NCBI RefSeq assembly: GCF_036324505.1
Contig: NC_086350.1
Span: forward strand, 26,132,257 to 26,196,256
Source: Eleginops maclovinus
Lineage: Eukaryota; Chordata; Actinopteri; Perciformes; Eleginopidae
Length of the DNA stretch: 64,000 bases
Direction of reading: 5' to 3'
Every line of letters starts with the position of its first letter. The stretch's first letter is position 1. The notes under the pieces are model-generated. The model was not told where the DNA came from, ran no database searches, and saw nothing but the letters and a program-made list of their open reading frames with translations. This document shows, piece by piece, positions 1 to 13,443 of this stretch. Made by a program: the position numbers and the translations under genes.

Positions 1-160
1 GCTGTGACAACCACACAGCCGCCCATCATTGCTGTTTTTCTAGACAGATACGCACGAGCCCTCACACAAACACACACCAAACACACACTCCCCTCACCTT
101 TGCAAATATCGCCTCAACCTCACTATTCCCTCCCCGGCTGACTTATGTCGCACTAACACA

Positions 161-163
<3 letters not shown>

Positions 164-242
<79 letters not shown>
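164..242. repeat. (CA)n microsatellite
   Basis: About 39 uninterrupted CA dinucleotides. Open frames over it on either strand encode only Cys-Val or Thr-His alternations and are not genes. Confidence 0.97.
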
Positions 243-244
<2 letters not shown>

Positions 245-871
245 TGTTATTTACACAAGCACTTGCAGAAGAAAAAGAAGCAGGGAATGAGGTCAGGGAG
301 AGAAGGAGACGGAGGGAGAAGAAGAGGCAGTCAGTCTGGAGAAAGGTAGAATATTTATGTTTCCACTGTTCGGATCTGTATTTTAAATGTCGAGTAAAAG
401 GTTTAAAGGGCATCAAAGGTTGCGCTTGTCTTGAGGCTGCATGTCGAGACATATGTACTGTAATTGCGATGGCTGACCAATAACATGCAGCGAAGGTCGC
501 CGTGGTAGCTGGGGCTGTTGCTATGGACAGCGCCTTAATGTCGTCACTGCAAAACCTCTGACTTGGGCAGCTGCTTTCAAACAGGCCAAACAGGTTATCC
601 ACTGACTGATCTATATGTAGTCATATTACAGACAAATACCGTTAATAAGCTTTATTCAATGCATGCATTTCACAGAATTCCCTTGAACAACCCAACAATG
701 AAGGAACACATACCTGCTGCATGGGATAATTCATTCGACATTTATTAAGTAGGCTCTAAAAACATTGGAAAGAGTACTACTCATATCAAGACTGTAACAT
801 TTGAACTAAATAAGTGTTTCTTAAACTGCTCATGTGTTTTTGTCTTTTGCTTGTGTGCCCTTATGTGTTTT

Positions 872-1030
872 TTTAAATATATTTTTCGGGCAGCCAGTGC
901 CTTTATTGCAGATACAAAGTTGAAACGGGAAGACAGAGGGAATGACATGTGGCAAATGGTCCCAGGCCGAGTTTGAACCCATGTTCTTGCTCAGCCGCCA
1001 TTCATACCAATTGAGCTGTACAGCAGCCCC
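872..1030 (-). mobile_element. tRNA-derived SINE
   Basis: Read on the minus strand, the head has the internal RNA polymerase III promoter of a tRNA. An A-box-like TAGCTCAATTGGT lies near 1006-1018 and a B-box-like GGGTTCAAAC at 971-980. A pyrimidine-rich body and a tail containing AATAAAGGCACTGGCTGCC follow. The same tail occurs on + at 8346-8466, so this is a dispersed family. It is not a functional tRNA, since the cloverleaf is degenerate and a non-tRNA tail follows. Confidence 0.7.
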
Positions 1031-1124
1031 TTATGGGTTTTTTAATTGTCATCCACCTGGCAGAAACTGCAGATGAAAAGTAACCTTTATTTAGTTTATC
1101 TAGTTTACGTAGATAAAGAGATAA

Positions 1125-1343
1125 ACCTCAGAAAAAAATTAAGAGACCACTGCAGCATTATCAGTTTCTCTTGTTTTATTATTTATAGGTTTGTCTTTGA
1201 GTTACATGATTTTTTTTTATTGTATTCTATAAAGTTCTGACAACATTTCTCTGTGTTGGAATTTAACAGACACTGGAATGGCTGCCATACATGTAGAGGT
1301 AAAGATTTAAGAAACATTTGAGTGGTCTTTCCTGAGCTGTATG
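1125..1343 (-). mobile_element. Tc1-like MITE, family A, copy 1
   Basis: The left end carries the family terminus (AAAAAAATTAAGAGACCACT, near 1132-1151). The right end carries its inverted counterpart ending in CCTGAGCTGTA. The interior matches the copy at 26491-26726 in reverse orientation and the copy at 15791-16017 in the same orientation. It contains no coding capacity. The outermost few bases of the left TIR are degraded. Confidence 0.75.
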
Positions 1344-2123
1344 TTCCAGCAACTTGCCTTGGTATGTTACAAGACATGGAGGCCCAATACCAGTCCGGCC
1401 CCTACACCCTCTCCCTCCCTTCTCCCTACACACTCCCACTCCATTTGTATGTTTGCATGGAGGGTCCGCCACATAAAGTGCTGTACCGCACCAACTAGTG
1501 GGTGTGGGTGTTATGAAACCCTCCAACTGGAAGTCTGCGTTGGTCCTGACTAACTAGCTGTCATACCTGACGATGTGCAAGGCTGTCATAAAACATGCTG
1601 TGTACAAATAGTTCTGAGCAAACTTTCACTCGTAAACTGTGGAAAATAAAATATACTTATTATTGTCTAACAGATGTTAACAATCTCCAACCTACATTGT
1701 TTCTTTTAGTTGTTTTACTCAGGAAACTGTAATCTATACCAGTTTAGCCTAAATGACAGTTTTTTTTATTGTAAAGTTTTGTATACTTACCAAGACTGCA
1801 AAAGCTTGCCGCTTAATTTACACTACAGACAGAGTTTACCGAGTTACCGAGTTTGGGTGTAGCGGTCTGTTTTGAAATTGTGTCATTAGTGAGTCTCCTG
1901 CTCTTAATCAAAATATTGCACTGGTTCTTTGAATGTTTTTTACTACACCTTGGATTCTGGGTCATTTAAAGTGAACAGATCAATCTCTTCCAGATGAAGT
2001 AAAGGATCAATGATTTGCTTATGTAATCCACAGATGAGCTGACACTGGAAACACGAGTCAGTTGGATCCCGGTTAGACATGTAACAGCTCGTCTTTACCT
2101 AACGATCGCACTGGGGAAAACAT

Positions 2124-2124
<1 letters not shown>

Positions 2125-2172
<48 letters not shown>

Positions 2173-2192
2173 CGTGTGTGTGTGTGTGTGTG
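2125..2192. repeat. interrupted (GT)n microsatellite
   Basis: Two GT runs are separated by a GCGAC interruption near 2170. Confidence 0.95.
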
Positions 2193-2596
2193 CAGGCTTG
2201 GGGTGCTAACAGATTACATAATCAGGATACAAAAATATGTAACTATTCGATTACAATAACATTAAAAAAAATACATTTAAAAAGAAACAATACATTTTTA
2301 AATAAAGGTGTACTCAATAAATGTTCTTTATGGTTTGTATTTATACTAATTTATTTTAAATACATTTATGTTTTGAATACAGTAGCTGGACACCTGATTT
2401 ATTAAACACAAATACAGTCTTAATGTATTAATCTTTATCGCTCTTACTAAATTATTCATTAAATATCTTGTTTCCCTCTTTTCTAAGATTGCATTGTAAC
2501 TTAAGTTAAAAACATCTTATTGTTATTTATTTTCTCTAGTTTTTATTTGAATTGCATTTGATATCGAGATGATCCATAAGTAACGGAAAGTAATCA

Positions 2597-2797
2597 CACT
2601 GGAAAAACTGAAAGGTTGACTTTAATGTGAAATCTGTTGTATGATGTCATCAGATGTCACATAACTGTATTATGTTAGTTGAAAGCAGTAATATTAAGTT
2701 TAAATTAAAATGATTACGTTCAACTTAATATTCTTGCTTTGCGTAAATGTGTTGACATAATACATTTAATTCAAGTCAATGTTTCAGTTTTTCAGTG
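2597..2797. mobile_element. palindromic MITE, family B, copy 1
   Basis: The left terminus CACTGGAAAAACTGAAA and the right terminus (reverse complement CACTGAAAAACTGAAAC) are inverted repeats. The two halves are largely reverse complements through motifs such as TTGACATAATACATTTAATT. Five other full copies are in this window (near 3868, 27694, 36883, 40610 and 57152). It is non-coding. Confidence 0.8.
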
Positions 2798-2887
2798 CAG
2801 GTTACATTACTTTTATACTGTGATACTAAAATAAGGTTACTGTTAACATAACTAGTTATTGTAACGGATTACATCTTCTCCTTACCC

Positions 2888-2993
<106 letters not shown>

Positions 2994-3867
2994 AGCTGCT
3001 GTTCAGGCTGTGTTGTTTACTGATCCCTGTCAGCCCACTGTGCTCTCCGGAGAGACGGCCTCTGAGGGGTTGATGGAGCATTCAGGGACTTTTCCGAGCA
3101 AACATCCTAATTTAACCCCCTGTGACGCCGGAGCAAACAGAGCCAGAGCTCAGGCCACAGTGTGACACTCTGCCCTCTGCTCTCACTGTAATTATACTTT
3201 TTCCTACCTCTGCCTCACCTCCATTTAAGGTCACTAAAAGAGCAATTTTTCCAACCTTGTTTTAACTCCTTTCTGTCCTTTGGTAGAGATGAGAGCAACG
3301 CATCAGGGTACTTTCCCTCTACGCAAGACCACGCCCCCTTTGTTTTCTGCGAATACGTACATCAAAACATTTATAAAACTGTTCCTTTTTTATCTACAAG
3401 GAGCCCAGTTACGATGGTTTCAGCATCGATTTACATGTAGGGTTTAATTTAAATGGATAGTGGGTGGATGTCCGGTGGGACTGCCGGTGGACAAGTGGCA
3501 GGCAGCAGGCTGACACTGAAGCTGAGATTTCTGAATTACATCCTTTCTTTTACCGTCCTTTTTTCTGTAAAGGAAGAAAAGAAACCTAACTCTGGATGTA
3601 TTTGTTGTTTGAGGTGCAATATACTGTATGACTCAGCTGCTTTAAGACATGAAGATACTATTATTTTCCGCTTCGCTCTATTGCATTATTTTCACCGTAA
3701 AGTGGGCGGGGCCGGAATTTTGGCCGGAAGTGACCTTAGCGTTGCCCTCAACTATGCGCCTGGGCCGACGTGCTCACACACAGAGATATTTTTGTTTTGT
3801 TTGTTTCCTTACATTTATTTTTTCCTTTTCTCCTTTGAATTCCTTGATTGCGTTTGTCTTCTTTAAA

Positions 3868-4040
3868 TACACAGAAAAAACATAATCTTTAATTAAATGT
3901 ATTATGTCGACAAAACTTTATTAGGTTAGTTGAAAGCATAATATTAAGTTTAAATTATTATTGCTTTGACTTAATACAGTTTGTGAAATCTGTTGACATA
4001 ATATATTTAATTACCGTCAACGTTTTAAGTTTTTTCAGTG
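3868..4040. mobile_element. palindromic MITE, family B, copy 2
   Basis: It has the family B body (TTTAATTAAATGTATTATGT... and TTGACATAATATATTTAATT) and ends in TTTTTTCAGTG. The left terminus is degraded. A further half-copy with the same right end (AGTCAATGTTTCAGTTTTTT) follows at about 4109-4151. Confidence 0.65.
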
Positions 4041-4394
4041 CGATGCTTTCCGTTACTTTTAGATTACCTCAATATCGAATGCGATGCGAATTAAAAACCA
4101 GAGAAATACAATGCATTTAATGAAAGTCAATGTTTCAGTTTTTTTCAGTTTACAAATTAATTAGTGTTACTGGACAATGTTGAAACAGGAAGACAGTAAC
4201 GTGAAATAATATACACAACTTAAATGTACTTTTTCTCTGCTGCGCAGCGATTAAAAAAAACGCGTGGCTTCAAACCAAAACAATACCGTCCTTTCCTTTT
4301 GTATCCAGAAAATCAGCTGATTGTCAAAAGGGAGTGGTGTTTTCAACGTCACGTGTAGTGAACAATCAATTAACGTTAAGTAACAAACTTTTTT

Positions 4395-4945
4395 ATTTCA
4401 GTTTCCATAACCAAAATCTTATTTACCAACAATAATCAATTTCATTTTTTTTTGATAATTCTTACTTGTTTTTGAGAGTTGAGCTCAGACACGGAAATTG
4501 TATTCTTTACGTTTAATTATTATGTCAAAATAAATGATATATATTGTATTAAGTTGTATTAACTGACGCTGGGTCATTTCTGTCGTGTGGGTTTTATTTA
4601 CTCAGCTATGAATGTTACAGATGCGAGACAAAAACATCCGTTTGTGAGCATCACACGAGCATCCATTCCTTCCGTCTCTACCGTCCTCTCGTCTATTTTT
4701 CTCTTTTCTTGTTCGTCTGTCCATGGAAAGGTCTTTCGTAGGTAGATTGAAGATCGTTGCTTAATTGTGACGTAATCAACAACGGTTCAGGGCTGCCGAC
4801 CGTTATGTCATGACAGTATAGCTGTATGATCAATCCAGGAGCTCTGTGAATGGAAGTGTTGTTTTGTGTGTGTGTTCATGGATAGAAACCTACAAATACG
4901 CTGTGGCTTCATACCTTCTATATATTTAAACATTATTAAACAATT
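4395..4945 (+). repeat. direct repeat, copy 1 (base-dropped)
   Basis: Long colinear similarity to 5320-5945. Shared landmarks include GGGTCATTTCTGTCG, GTCTATTTTTCTCTTT, GTGACGTAATCAA, CAGGGCTGCCGACCGTT and GTGTGTGTGTTCATG. Relative to copy 2, this copy repeatedly lacks single bases or short runs, often in homopolymers. No gene was recognised in it. Confidence 0.8.
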
Positions 4946-5277
4946 AAATGATCAAATAATAAATAGATCAATTTGGCTCCTATAGTCACATTACCCAACC
5001 AAGTCTCACTTAATTCCGTGTTATAGTCACAAAATGTTATCTATTGACACGTGCACACCAACACGAATCCCCCATTTTCTCTGTGTTATGTAGAAAGATT
5101 TGAAAAGCGATGTATTTCTATTGGAAGTATCTGTCGTGCCTGCACCATGTCTTTTTCTCATAGAGTCTGGTCGTGGGAGCCTCGAAGCTATGAGGCCTCA
5201 ATTATTATATTCCTCTTTATTTAATTGTATAACGTCGGCCTTTATGCTGTCTGTTAAGAAGAGAGTTGGGGCTCAGA

Positions 5278-5298
5278 ATAACCCTAACCCTAACCCTT
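5278..5298. repeat. short telomere-like (CCCTAA)n run
   Basis: About three CCCTAA units lie just upstream of the second copy of the local repeat. It is too short to be more than an interstitial telomere-like trace. Confidence 0.7.
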
Positions 5299-5319
5299 TT
5301 TTAAATAGTTTTTTCTTTC

Positions 5320-5945
5320 TAATTTGTTATTCTTTTTCTAACCACACGGTCTTATTTACTCAACAATAAGTCACAATTATCCATTTTTTTATTGTATAAT
5401 GTCTTACTTTTTTTTGGAGAGTTGGAGCTCAGGACCCCGGAAATTGTATTTCTTTTACCGTTTATTATTATGTCAAAATAAAGTGAATATTATATTTGAT
5501 ATTATGTTGTATTAACTGGACGGCTGGGTCATTTCTGTCGCTGTGGGTTTTTTTCTATCAGCTTAGTGTTACAGATCTGCGAGACAACACAACAATTTCT
5601 CTGTTTCTGTGAGCACTCCACACCGCAGCATCCATCCTCCCCTTCCGTCCCTCTCCGTCCCTCTCCGTCTATTTTTCTCTTTCTCTTGTTCTGTCCTGTT
5701 CCCATGGAAACTGCTGGTCTTTCCGGTAAGGTAAGGACTTGGAGAGAGTTGCGTTTGCTGTAAGTTGTGACGTAATCAAGCCAACGGTTTCCAGGGCTGC
5801 CGACCGTTTATGGTCATGACAGTAGTAGGCTGCTGATGATCAGATCCAGGGAGGCTCTGTGAAGTGGAAGTGTGTGGGTTTGTGTGTGTGTTCATGAGAG
5901 AGAAACGCTACAAATACTGCTGTCTCATCCTCTTTTATCTAAAGT
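5320..5945 (+). repeat. direct repeat, copy 2
   Basis: The longer partner of 4395-4945, offset by roughly 0.95 kb. It contains all the shared landmarks in the same order with extra bases throughout. No conserved protein was recognised in any frame. Confidence 0.8.
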
Positions 5946-8345
5946 GTTGGTGCACTTCATTTGTAGAGCTCTCAATGCAACTCCTGCTGCTTCATAAATC
6001 AAGGTGGCAAAAACAAAATGGAGGTGACAGCCAACTGGTTACAGTTAAAGGTCGAGCCAAGATGTCAAACACTCAAAAAAACATTTAGACTTCGATTACT
6101 TAGTGCTGTCAACTGGTTGCACAAAACTTGGTTGAATAAATAGGAAAAAGCCCAGAAAACTAAATATTACATCTTGCATTTCTGTAAATAAAAACCGAAA
6201 CCATCTTAATTAAGTGCTACATCATACAGCTGTGTTGAATTTACTCAACACAAATTAGTAGAATTTATTTGTAGTATTTTGTTTATTGTACAAAAAACCC
6301 CTCACATAATCCTATTGGCTGTATCAATATGAAGAATTCAAATGCAACTAAATCATACACAAAAGTAGTCAATATAATGCAAATAGCACAACAACTAATA
6401 AAACATCGGTTTAATCAAAGCAGGATTAGTACCTCCAGGGGCCTCTGGGCACTGAGAGCTCATGGGCCCCCCAAGCCCGCCCCAAGACAGAAATGCGTGC
6501 GCACACAACTCCACGTAATAAATCTGCGCTATTTAATAACTGTGTGAGATTCTTACAGTAAATGCATCACACAGCTGCTTTATAAAAAGCTCCTTCATGA
6601 TCACTTCATTAATCCCTCCAACTGAACCAGGGGCGCGCTAAAATAAAATATTAATAAAGTTGATGTGCATAAATAGTGTAGTGAGACCCTATCAGAGACA
6701 GTTTGGAAATAAAATTTGACCTTATTGAAGTTATTTACGGCTGTGAAGAGTGAGCTTTTTTATATTGTTTTATGATGAGTGAGGTTGTGCAGACAACAAA
6801 ACCAATGCCCAAATTGCCCATATGGTAGGGTTTAGAGCTTTCCTCAGGACTGATCCAGACACCATGGATAAACAGTAGCTACGCACATTGGTTGGACCCC
6901 TTTTCTGCTTCTCTCTTTCCAAAAATAATAAGTCCAGTTGGTGACAGTTTTGATTCCATGCTAGTTCCAAATGTTGGCTGGAGTAGCAGCAGCTCACATC
7001 AAAGGGAGCGGCTTAGCAAAGGTTGAATGACATGTTTTCGTACATACATTAGAAAAATATTAGAAATGATGTCTAAAGCAACACAAATTTGACTTAAATG
7101 TATAATCCAGAATTTGTTTTAAAAAAATCTATATTACATATGAGCACAAAGCTCTTGTTCAGGGATTTCATATTGCATGTAGTCACACTCAACAGCTGAA
7201 AAGGTCAAGCTAAAGCTAAGACGAGGCAGCAGGTTAATGAGAGCAGTAGTCTGGGTAAGAAAACTTCAAAGTAAGATTGGTTTTATCCAGACAGATGAAT
7301 GATGAAATTTTGCATAACAACACTGCAAATCTCTTCACCTTATTGACAGCCATGGGTGTACTAAAGCAGATAATAAGCTATGTTTAGTTTTAAATATGTT
7401 CCTAATGTTTTCAACCATTTTAAGGCAGTCAAATAATGCTTTTGTCCCATTTTATTTCCCCTGATTGAAATTTTGCAATACCCAACACACAATGGATTCA
7501 TGGAGAACAAATCTATGGCTAGCAAAAAAGCATTTAAACACATTAAATGAAAGCCGGTTATCGCTTAAGATAATTGAAAGGGCACAAGAACTAAACTGAC
7601 ATTCATCTCGATAAATAGTATTTCTGACATCTTGCGTTCGCCTTTTCTGAGCTGCAGATCAAAGATGTTTACAGGTCACAGAGTATATATCTTTCTGTCA
7701 CTTTTATATGTTGTACTTTATCTCTTGTACTTTATCTGTTCCCAGTCAGGCATTTATGTTGTACCTTCACATTTTGAATGTAGTCAAACATGCATGTCAT
7801 CACCAAACATCCTGAGTCTCTCCCATGATTCCTTGTGCCTGGTTGGCTGGGCAGCGTGACAGGCCGTGCGACTCTCAGACTTCCCATCTGTAGTATTAAT
7901 GGTGTCTCCGCTCTGATCCGTCTGCCTGACACCGCCTGCCTGGAGTGCCTCTGTGTGTTAATTCTCCGCCTTCAGTCTGCCATGCCACACAGCTAAAACC
8001 CCAGAGTGGCTTTGTTGTGCTCCTGCAGTAGAATCTCTGCCTTCAGCCCGTCTGCTGTGAAACTCAGTCTCTGCATGGCTCTGCGGGTCTGTGCATCTGC
8101 AACTCTATCAGATCCCAGCTCCCCTGGGAACACAGCTGAAAACCTCCAGTGTCCTCAGTTCTGGCTTTTGTCTGAATTAACAGAAGAATTGAGAAAGGCT
8201 TCTTAATCTTGTGACGCTGATCATGCCCTTAGCTTACCTTCACTTGAGTGATTTGACACTGTGCACTCGACTGTCTGAGATTAAAGACTTGTTCTCTCAC
8301 AGCATAGGGTTATATGTATAGAAATATTCAGATTTTGACAAGAAC

Positions 8346-8466
8346 GGGCCGCCGTATACCTCAAGAGGAGGACCTGGGTTTGAACCTGGCACTTCTGTCT
8401 CCCTTTTTCAAATCAAATCTATCTTTATAGGAAAGGCACTGGCTGCCCTAAAATATCTTTTTAAAA
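8346..8466 (+). mobile_element. tRNA-derived SINE fragment
   Basis: It has a B-box-like GGGTTTGAACC near 8376 and ends in the tail AGGAAAGGCACTGGCTGCCC, also present (inverted) in the SINE at 872-1030. The A-box end is missing or degraded, so this is a partial copy. Confidence 0.6.
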
Positions 8467-10805
8467 AAGAAGTAAAAGAAAACTACTAAATTCCATCTTT
8501 CAAGCCCTAAAGCGCCCTGCCTGAATTAAAGCAAACTGACTTTCTTTACTGTTCAACCCTTATGATGATATTTTACATGGCAGACAGTTCTGAAGGTCAG
8601 GAGAACCCAGATGCTTTTAAAGGTGTACTTTTTGCAGTGCTTTGTTGGACAGGCACAAAGACCAACATGACAATACTTACATTTATATTTATTGCATGTT
8701 CATACTGTATTTAGTTACTTTTTACAGCACTTGCAAGCTATGCAAATTCACACACAGTGAAATCATCCTGCAGGCCAAGTAGTGGATGTGATATTGATAT
8801 ACATCCTATTTAACCACAATGAGTTTGTAGTCAATGAGAAAGTAAAGGATTTTTCTCTTTGTTTTGACAGCTGGACTGAATAAAAAAAGCCCAAACTCTA
8901 CAGATGTGAGCATAGCAAGCTAGAAATCTCCGGACTGTTTTGTCTGTGTGTTGCATTTGTTTGACATGTTCACCAATGCAGTTTAAAGTGTTGCCCTGCT
9001 AACATTTGCTAATAAGCAGGTTAGCATGCAATACGTCCAATACATTTAGAAATTCAATCTAAAAACCCATTTTGATTGTGATCCAGTGATTAGATGAGTG
9101 TTATAAATGGAAATCAGTCTGATAAAAGGAAGCTGCTGCAAACAGAATGAAAAATTACACTTTTAACACCAACAAAACAACTTTTTAAGGTCAAGGCAAC
9201 AAAACATTTGGATTTACTTAAAAAGGGTATGTCAAGTGGTTCCACACAGTAGTGTTTAGTAAATCCAAACTTACTATTATTGATATGGACTTAATGAAAT
9301 CAAATAAATTATACACAAGTGATTTAAGTATATTCAATTTAACTAGATACATTCATTTTTATGGATAATTTTTTACATTAAACCAACTTAATATTGTTTT
9401 GTTCAAATAACTTAAGTTTAGTAAATAGAAAATATTGTAGTTGAGTTAAAACAAAATACTAAAAGACGATGGATACGCTACTGTGGCGTTGCTTTCTTTC
9501 TGTATTTACATTGTAGATTCTTCAGTAATTCTTTTGGGAACTTTTTTTCAAAATTGTCCACCACCCAAGCAAGCCCTATTACACTACATACAAAACAACC
9601 ATTTCAGATAGTTGCCTGAAAGCTTTTTTTTCTCATCACAATGGCCCAACAACAGGAGGTTTTAAAGACTGTGGTTACCTAGAGAGAAGAGAAAGGAAAC
9701 GTAATCAGGATCCAGAAAAACCTCTGGCGGCTTTCTTATACTTTTACTTGAATAAGACAAAATGATTATTTTAAATGGCTCTTGTAGATCTTGTTTGATC
9801 TAATGGATCGATTTAAGATATAAATGAACAATTTGGTTTCTGACACACTTTTCTGTTCAAATACGCTTCTTTTCCATGACTGTGTATACGCAAAGTTTTA
9901 TGATAGAAATGTATAGTACAGGTCCCCAGCACGAAGAAACTGACAGATGCTAACTTGCACAAGTCTGGCAATTTGCACAATTAGCATAAGTTGTGTTAAT
10001 TAGCATTATAGCATGCAGACAATAGTTTAACAATTGCTTGGCAGATTTGGACAATTTTGGAGTGGGGTTGCTGAATCTATTTTTGACATTTTCAGGATCA
10101 AAAATAGCAGTTTTAACCAGAACATTTCCATATTTGTACTACGGTGGGCTGATTTTGATTACCATGAGTAGTTGCAACCATTGGATATGGCGAGCACAAG
10201 ATGAAAATGATGACCTCCCCTGGAAGTGATATCCACAGAAGCTACAGTTGGAAAATATTAAAAAGATAGGAACTTTGCAACTGCACAAACCCTCCATAAG
10301 AACAGAACTATTTCCTTCGTACATTTTATTATCTTCATTATTGAAATGTCAATATTCAATCTTTTGCGTATTTTGTTTATCTTATTCTGCTGATATGTAT
10401 CTGTATTGTTTTTTATTCACTTCTAATGCATGTGCGATGTCTTATCTAGGCTGCTTTGACGCAAAAAGTTCCAATCAATAAATTGTACTTATCTCATTAT
10501 CATACTTTTTAATCTTATTTTCTTTCCGTTACTTTTCTCTCGTTTTCCTATTTTTCTGTCCTCCTGACTCTCCTTTACTCACCAATCTTCTCTCCACCTC
10601 TCACTCCACCTCCACCCAGTCACTGCTTATTCCATGATTCAGCATAATTCCTCATTCTCTAGCATTCTTCCTTTTTTTCTCCCCAATCCTGCATTCTCTT
10701 TTCAATAATCAATAAATGGAGGTTTTCAATAATAACCCCTTCATCTTTCTGTCTGGCCTTCCTCTTTTCCCTGCCTTACTGTCCCCTCTCTTTCTCTCCC
10801 TCTGT

Positions 10806-10837
10806 CCTTCCTCCTCCTCCTCCTCCTCCTCCTCCTC
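10806..10837. repeat. (TCC)n trinucleotide repeat
   Basis: About ten TCC units within a longer pyrimidine-rich tract (10500-10830). The serine-run ORF over it is not supported as a gene. Confidence 0.93.
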
Positions 10838-12936
10838 AGTTCTGCACCATAAAGTATACGGCTGGATGATTCATCTCTCCCTCTGCCCCCGGACTGTTGT
10901 GATCCTTATTTTACTGCACAGTTAAAACGGACTCCCCCTTTCTCCTCTGACGTTTGTCTGTCCTCTGCAGCTATCGACACTGATCAGGCAAAGCGTCTAC
11001 TGTTAACACAGATAACATCCCGGCCTGGGAACAATAACCGAGCCTTCATCTGCTCTGTAATTATTGTTCCGCAGATATTTTATGTGAGCTTTGAAACAGT
11101 CAGGACTTTACAGTGCTATTGATCTGGAAGAGTTGTTTGTGCAGCCATTACGCTCGCAGGCACCCGTTTGATTTAGATCGGCACCTCACGATGAACTTCG
11201 AACCTCTTCTTCTGGACATTATTCTTCAGATCCATGTTTTAACCATTCTATTGAGGTGAAGTGAGCACAAGTTCTCTTTTTTTGTTTGTTGGTCACATCA
11301 CCGCACAAGAACACTGATACTGAGCTCTACTGCAAAACCCTGGTTAAAGTTAAACAAAGCCAGCATTTTGCAATTTCGGCTTCAATAAATAGCTGTGCAT
11401 GGCCACTTTACATGGTTGAGGTTGGGGTTATGGTTCAGGAAAATCTAGTTGAGGTAAGGTTATGAATGGAGCAATTAAACGCTTGGTGGAGCCTTGGGAA
11501 AGATTGTTGTTATGGTATAAAAGTGAGTCCCTGGTTCTGGGTTGTGTATAGGTGGGCTACACAATGTGAAACTTGTGTGAATATGTATTGTATTACCAAA
11601 TATTAACATTTGTCTCCTAGCAACTGTTTATGGAATTGGTAATTGTGGAATGCTGCCTACATTGTGAATCATAAGTGCATAACCATACTTTTAATTGATT
11701 GAGCACTTAATAGTAGAATTGAAGCCACAAACCAAAACATTCAGAGGAGGTTCAAATAGTCGTGTTTTGTCTGGAGTCTTGTCAGGCTCCTACAACTCCG
11801 ACAAGCTGTACTAATGGCCTGGGTCCAATGTAGCGCATTTCTCAGAGCACCAGCGTCTTTTTTCAATAGTGTCTAATGAGAACAGAGTGCATTGCCGCCA
11901 CCCCGATAAAAAGCGCTTCACCGAGAGTCTTCTGAGCACATCCCTGTTTTTGTGTCGCCTAACATTTTATGCAAAGTGCTGGTGAGGTCACGGTCGAAAT
12001 TGGAGAAGAAGCTTGTTTCTGAGATGTGTTTTAGATGGAAACTACCATGACAAAGCAAAATGCCCGTTTCTTCGAACTGGTCATCTGGGCGGACACGAAT
12101 GATGCCAGTGAGTTTCGTACTTTTTGTCCATACATGGATCGCCTCTATGTCTGTCTGACTGAGCAGTGAAGCTTATTTATACAATGTGTTAAAGCAAGCC
12201 TCTTCTGGTTGGTTGTAATGTTAGAAAAACAAAGTCAAAAAAAAGTTTTTCATACAACAGAGGCAATACGTTGTCGAGATATCATTGTCATAGAAACAAT
12301 AAAAAAAAGCGAGTGTTGCCAAAAAGGAAGCCATGTGGACAAAGGGCCTTGGAGAAGTCAAGGCAGCCTTGCCAGAGACACAAAACCCAAGGCAAAAAAA
12401 CCATAGCCACTGCTTAATAAAGCTCAATATTGATCTCACTGATCTTTAGCAAAAGAGAAAAAACACACAGTATTTTTAACTAACCTTAAAATCATGAATA
12501 AACATAATTAAAGTCTACCATAACCACAAAATAACAGGTTTCTGGGCACAAAGGTTATTTAATCATAAATCTAATTAATAAAATACAATGTAATTCAGCT
12601 GTTTACCAAGGACATGATTAAACCGGTATCTAAACTATGTATACACATGCCTTCTTGAAACAATGAAAGTAAAAAAAATAAAAAACTGTGATTTTACACA
12701 TTGGCCAGGCTTCTCCCTCATTTTTCTTTAATCTTTTACAGAACACCTTGAATCTGCTTTGGTTGATAAAGCTTCCTCATTCCAGTTTCAGATAATGAAA
12801 ACATGTAGCCACATACATTTGCAAACCTTCCACCAATCTAACAAGAGGTTCCGGTTAGCTGGTTAGCCGGTTAGCATCTACAGAAAGTTGCGAGGATTGG
12901 GAGACAACAAAGAACAAGCTAACAGACAGCTTAAAT

Positions 12937-13443
12937 CAGGGGTGTCCAAACTACGACCCAGGGGCCAAATGCAGCCCGTGGTCCATTTTGAATCGGCCCT
13001 CAGCAAATTCAAAAAGTATAATGGAATATGGCCCACACATGTCTTATATTGTACTTTCATTCATGTGTCTATAAACCCACTTCACTAATACATTCAGTTA
13101 AAGTACAAAATATTTTCTAACAAACCTTAGTTCCAACCAGCTTGAAATATACCCTTCATATTTCCTCCTATAATGAGCACTCTGAGGCTCCTGTTTAAAT
13201 GGATGAGCCGCACAATTTTTTTGTAATACATAAATAAATAAAACTCTACGAAGAGCTTTGATGTAGGCTGTTGGTTTTCTTAAAGCATATTCAAGTATCA
13301 AGCATAACTTACCTACATTTGATTGATTTGGCTAACTTATAACTCAACCTATGAAGCAATATACCTCACCTCTAGTGAGTGGCCCAGCTCTTCCTATGTT
13401 TTTCTGTATGTGGCCCTCAGTGGAAAAAGTTTGGACACCCCTG
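12937..13443. mobile_element. non-autonomous hAT-type element
   Basis: The left end is CAGGGGTGTCCAAACT and the right end AGTTTGGACACCCCTG minus one base variant, giving near-perfect TIRs. It is flanked by an exact 8-bp direct repeat GCTTAAAT at 12929-12936 and 13444-13451, the target-site length typical of hAT elements. The 507-bp interior has no transposase. GGCCC-rich subterminal repeats are visible at both ends. Confidence 0.92.

Noticed and set aside
872..1030. Functional tRNA gene on the minus strand (and at 8346-8466 on +)
   Set aside because: A- and B-box-like motifs are present but the cloverleaf is degenerate, and both carry the same non-tRNA tail, so they are SINEs.
3453..3866. 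137-codon + strand frame near a GC-rich patch
   Set aside because: No known domain, no splice or promoter support, and it runs into AT-rich sequence and a MITE.
5278..5298. Chromosome fusion or telomere signal
   Set aside because: Only about three CCCTAA units. Such short runs are common by chance or repair and give no evidence of a fusion.
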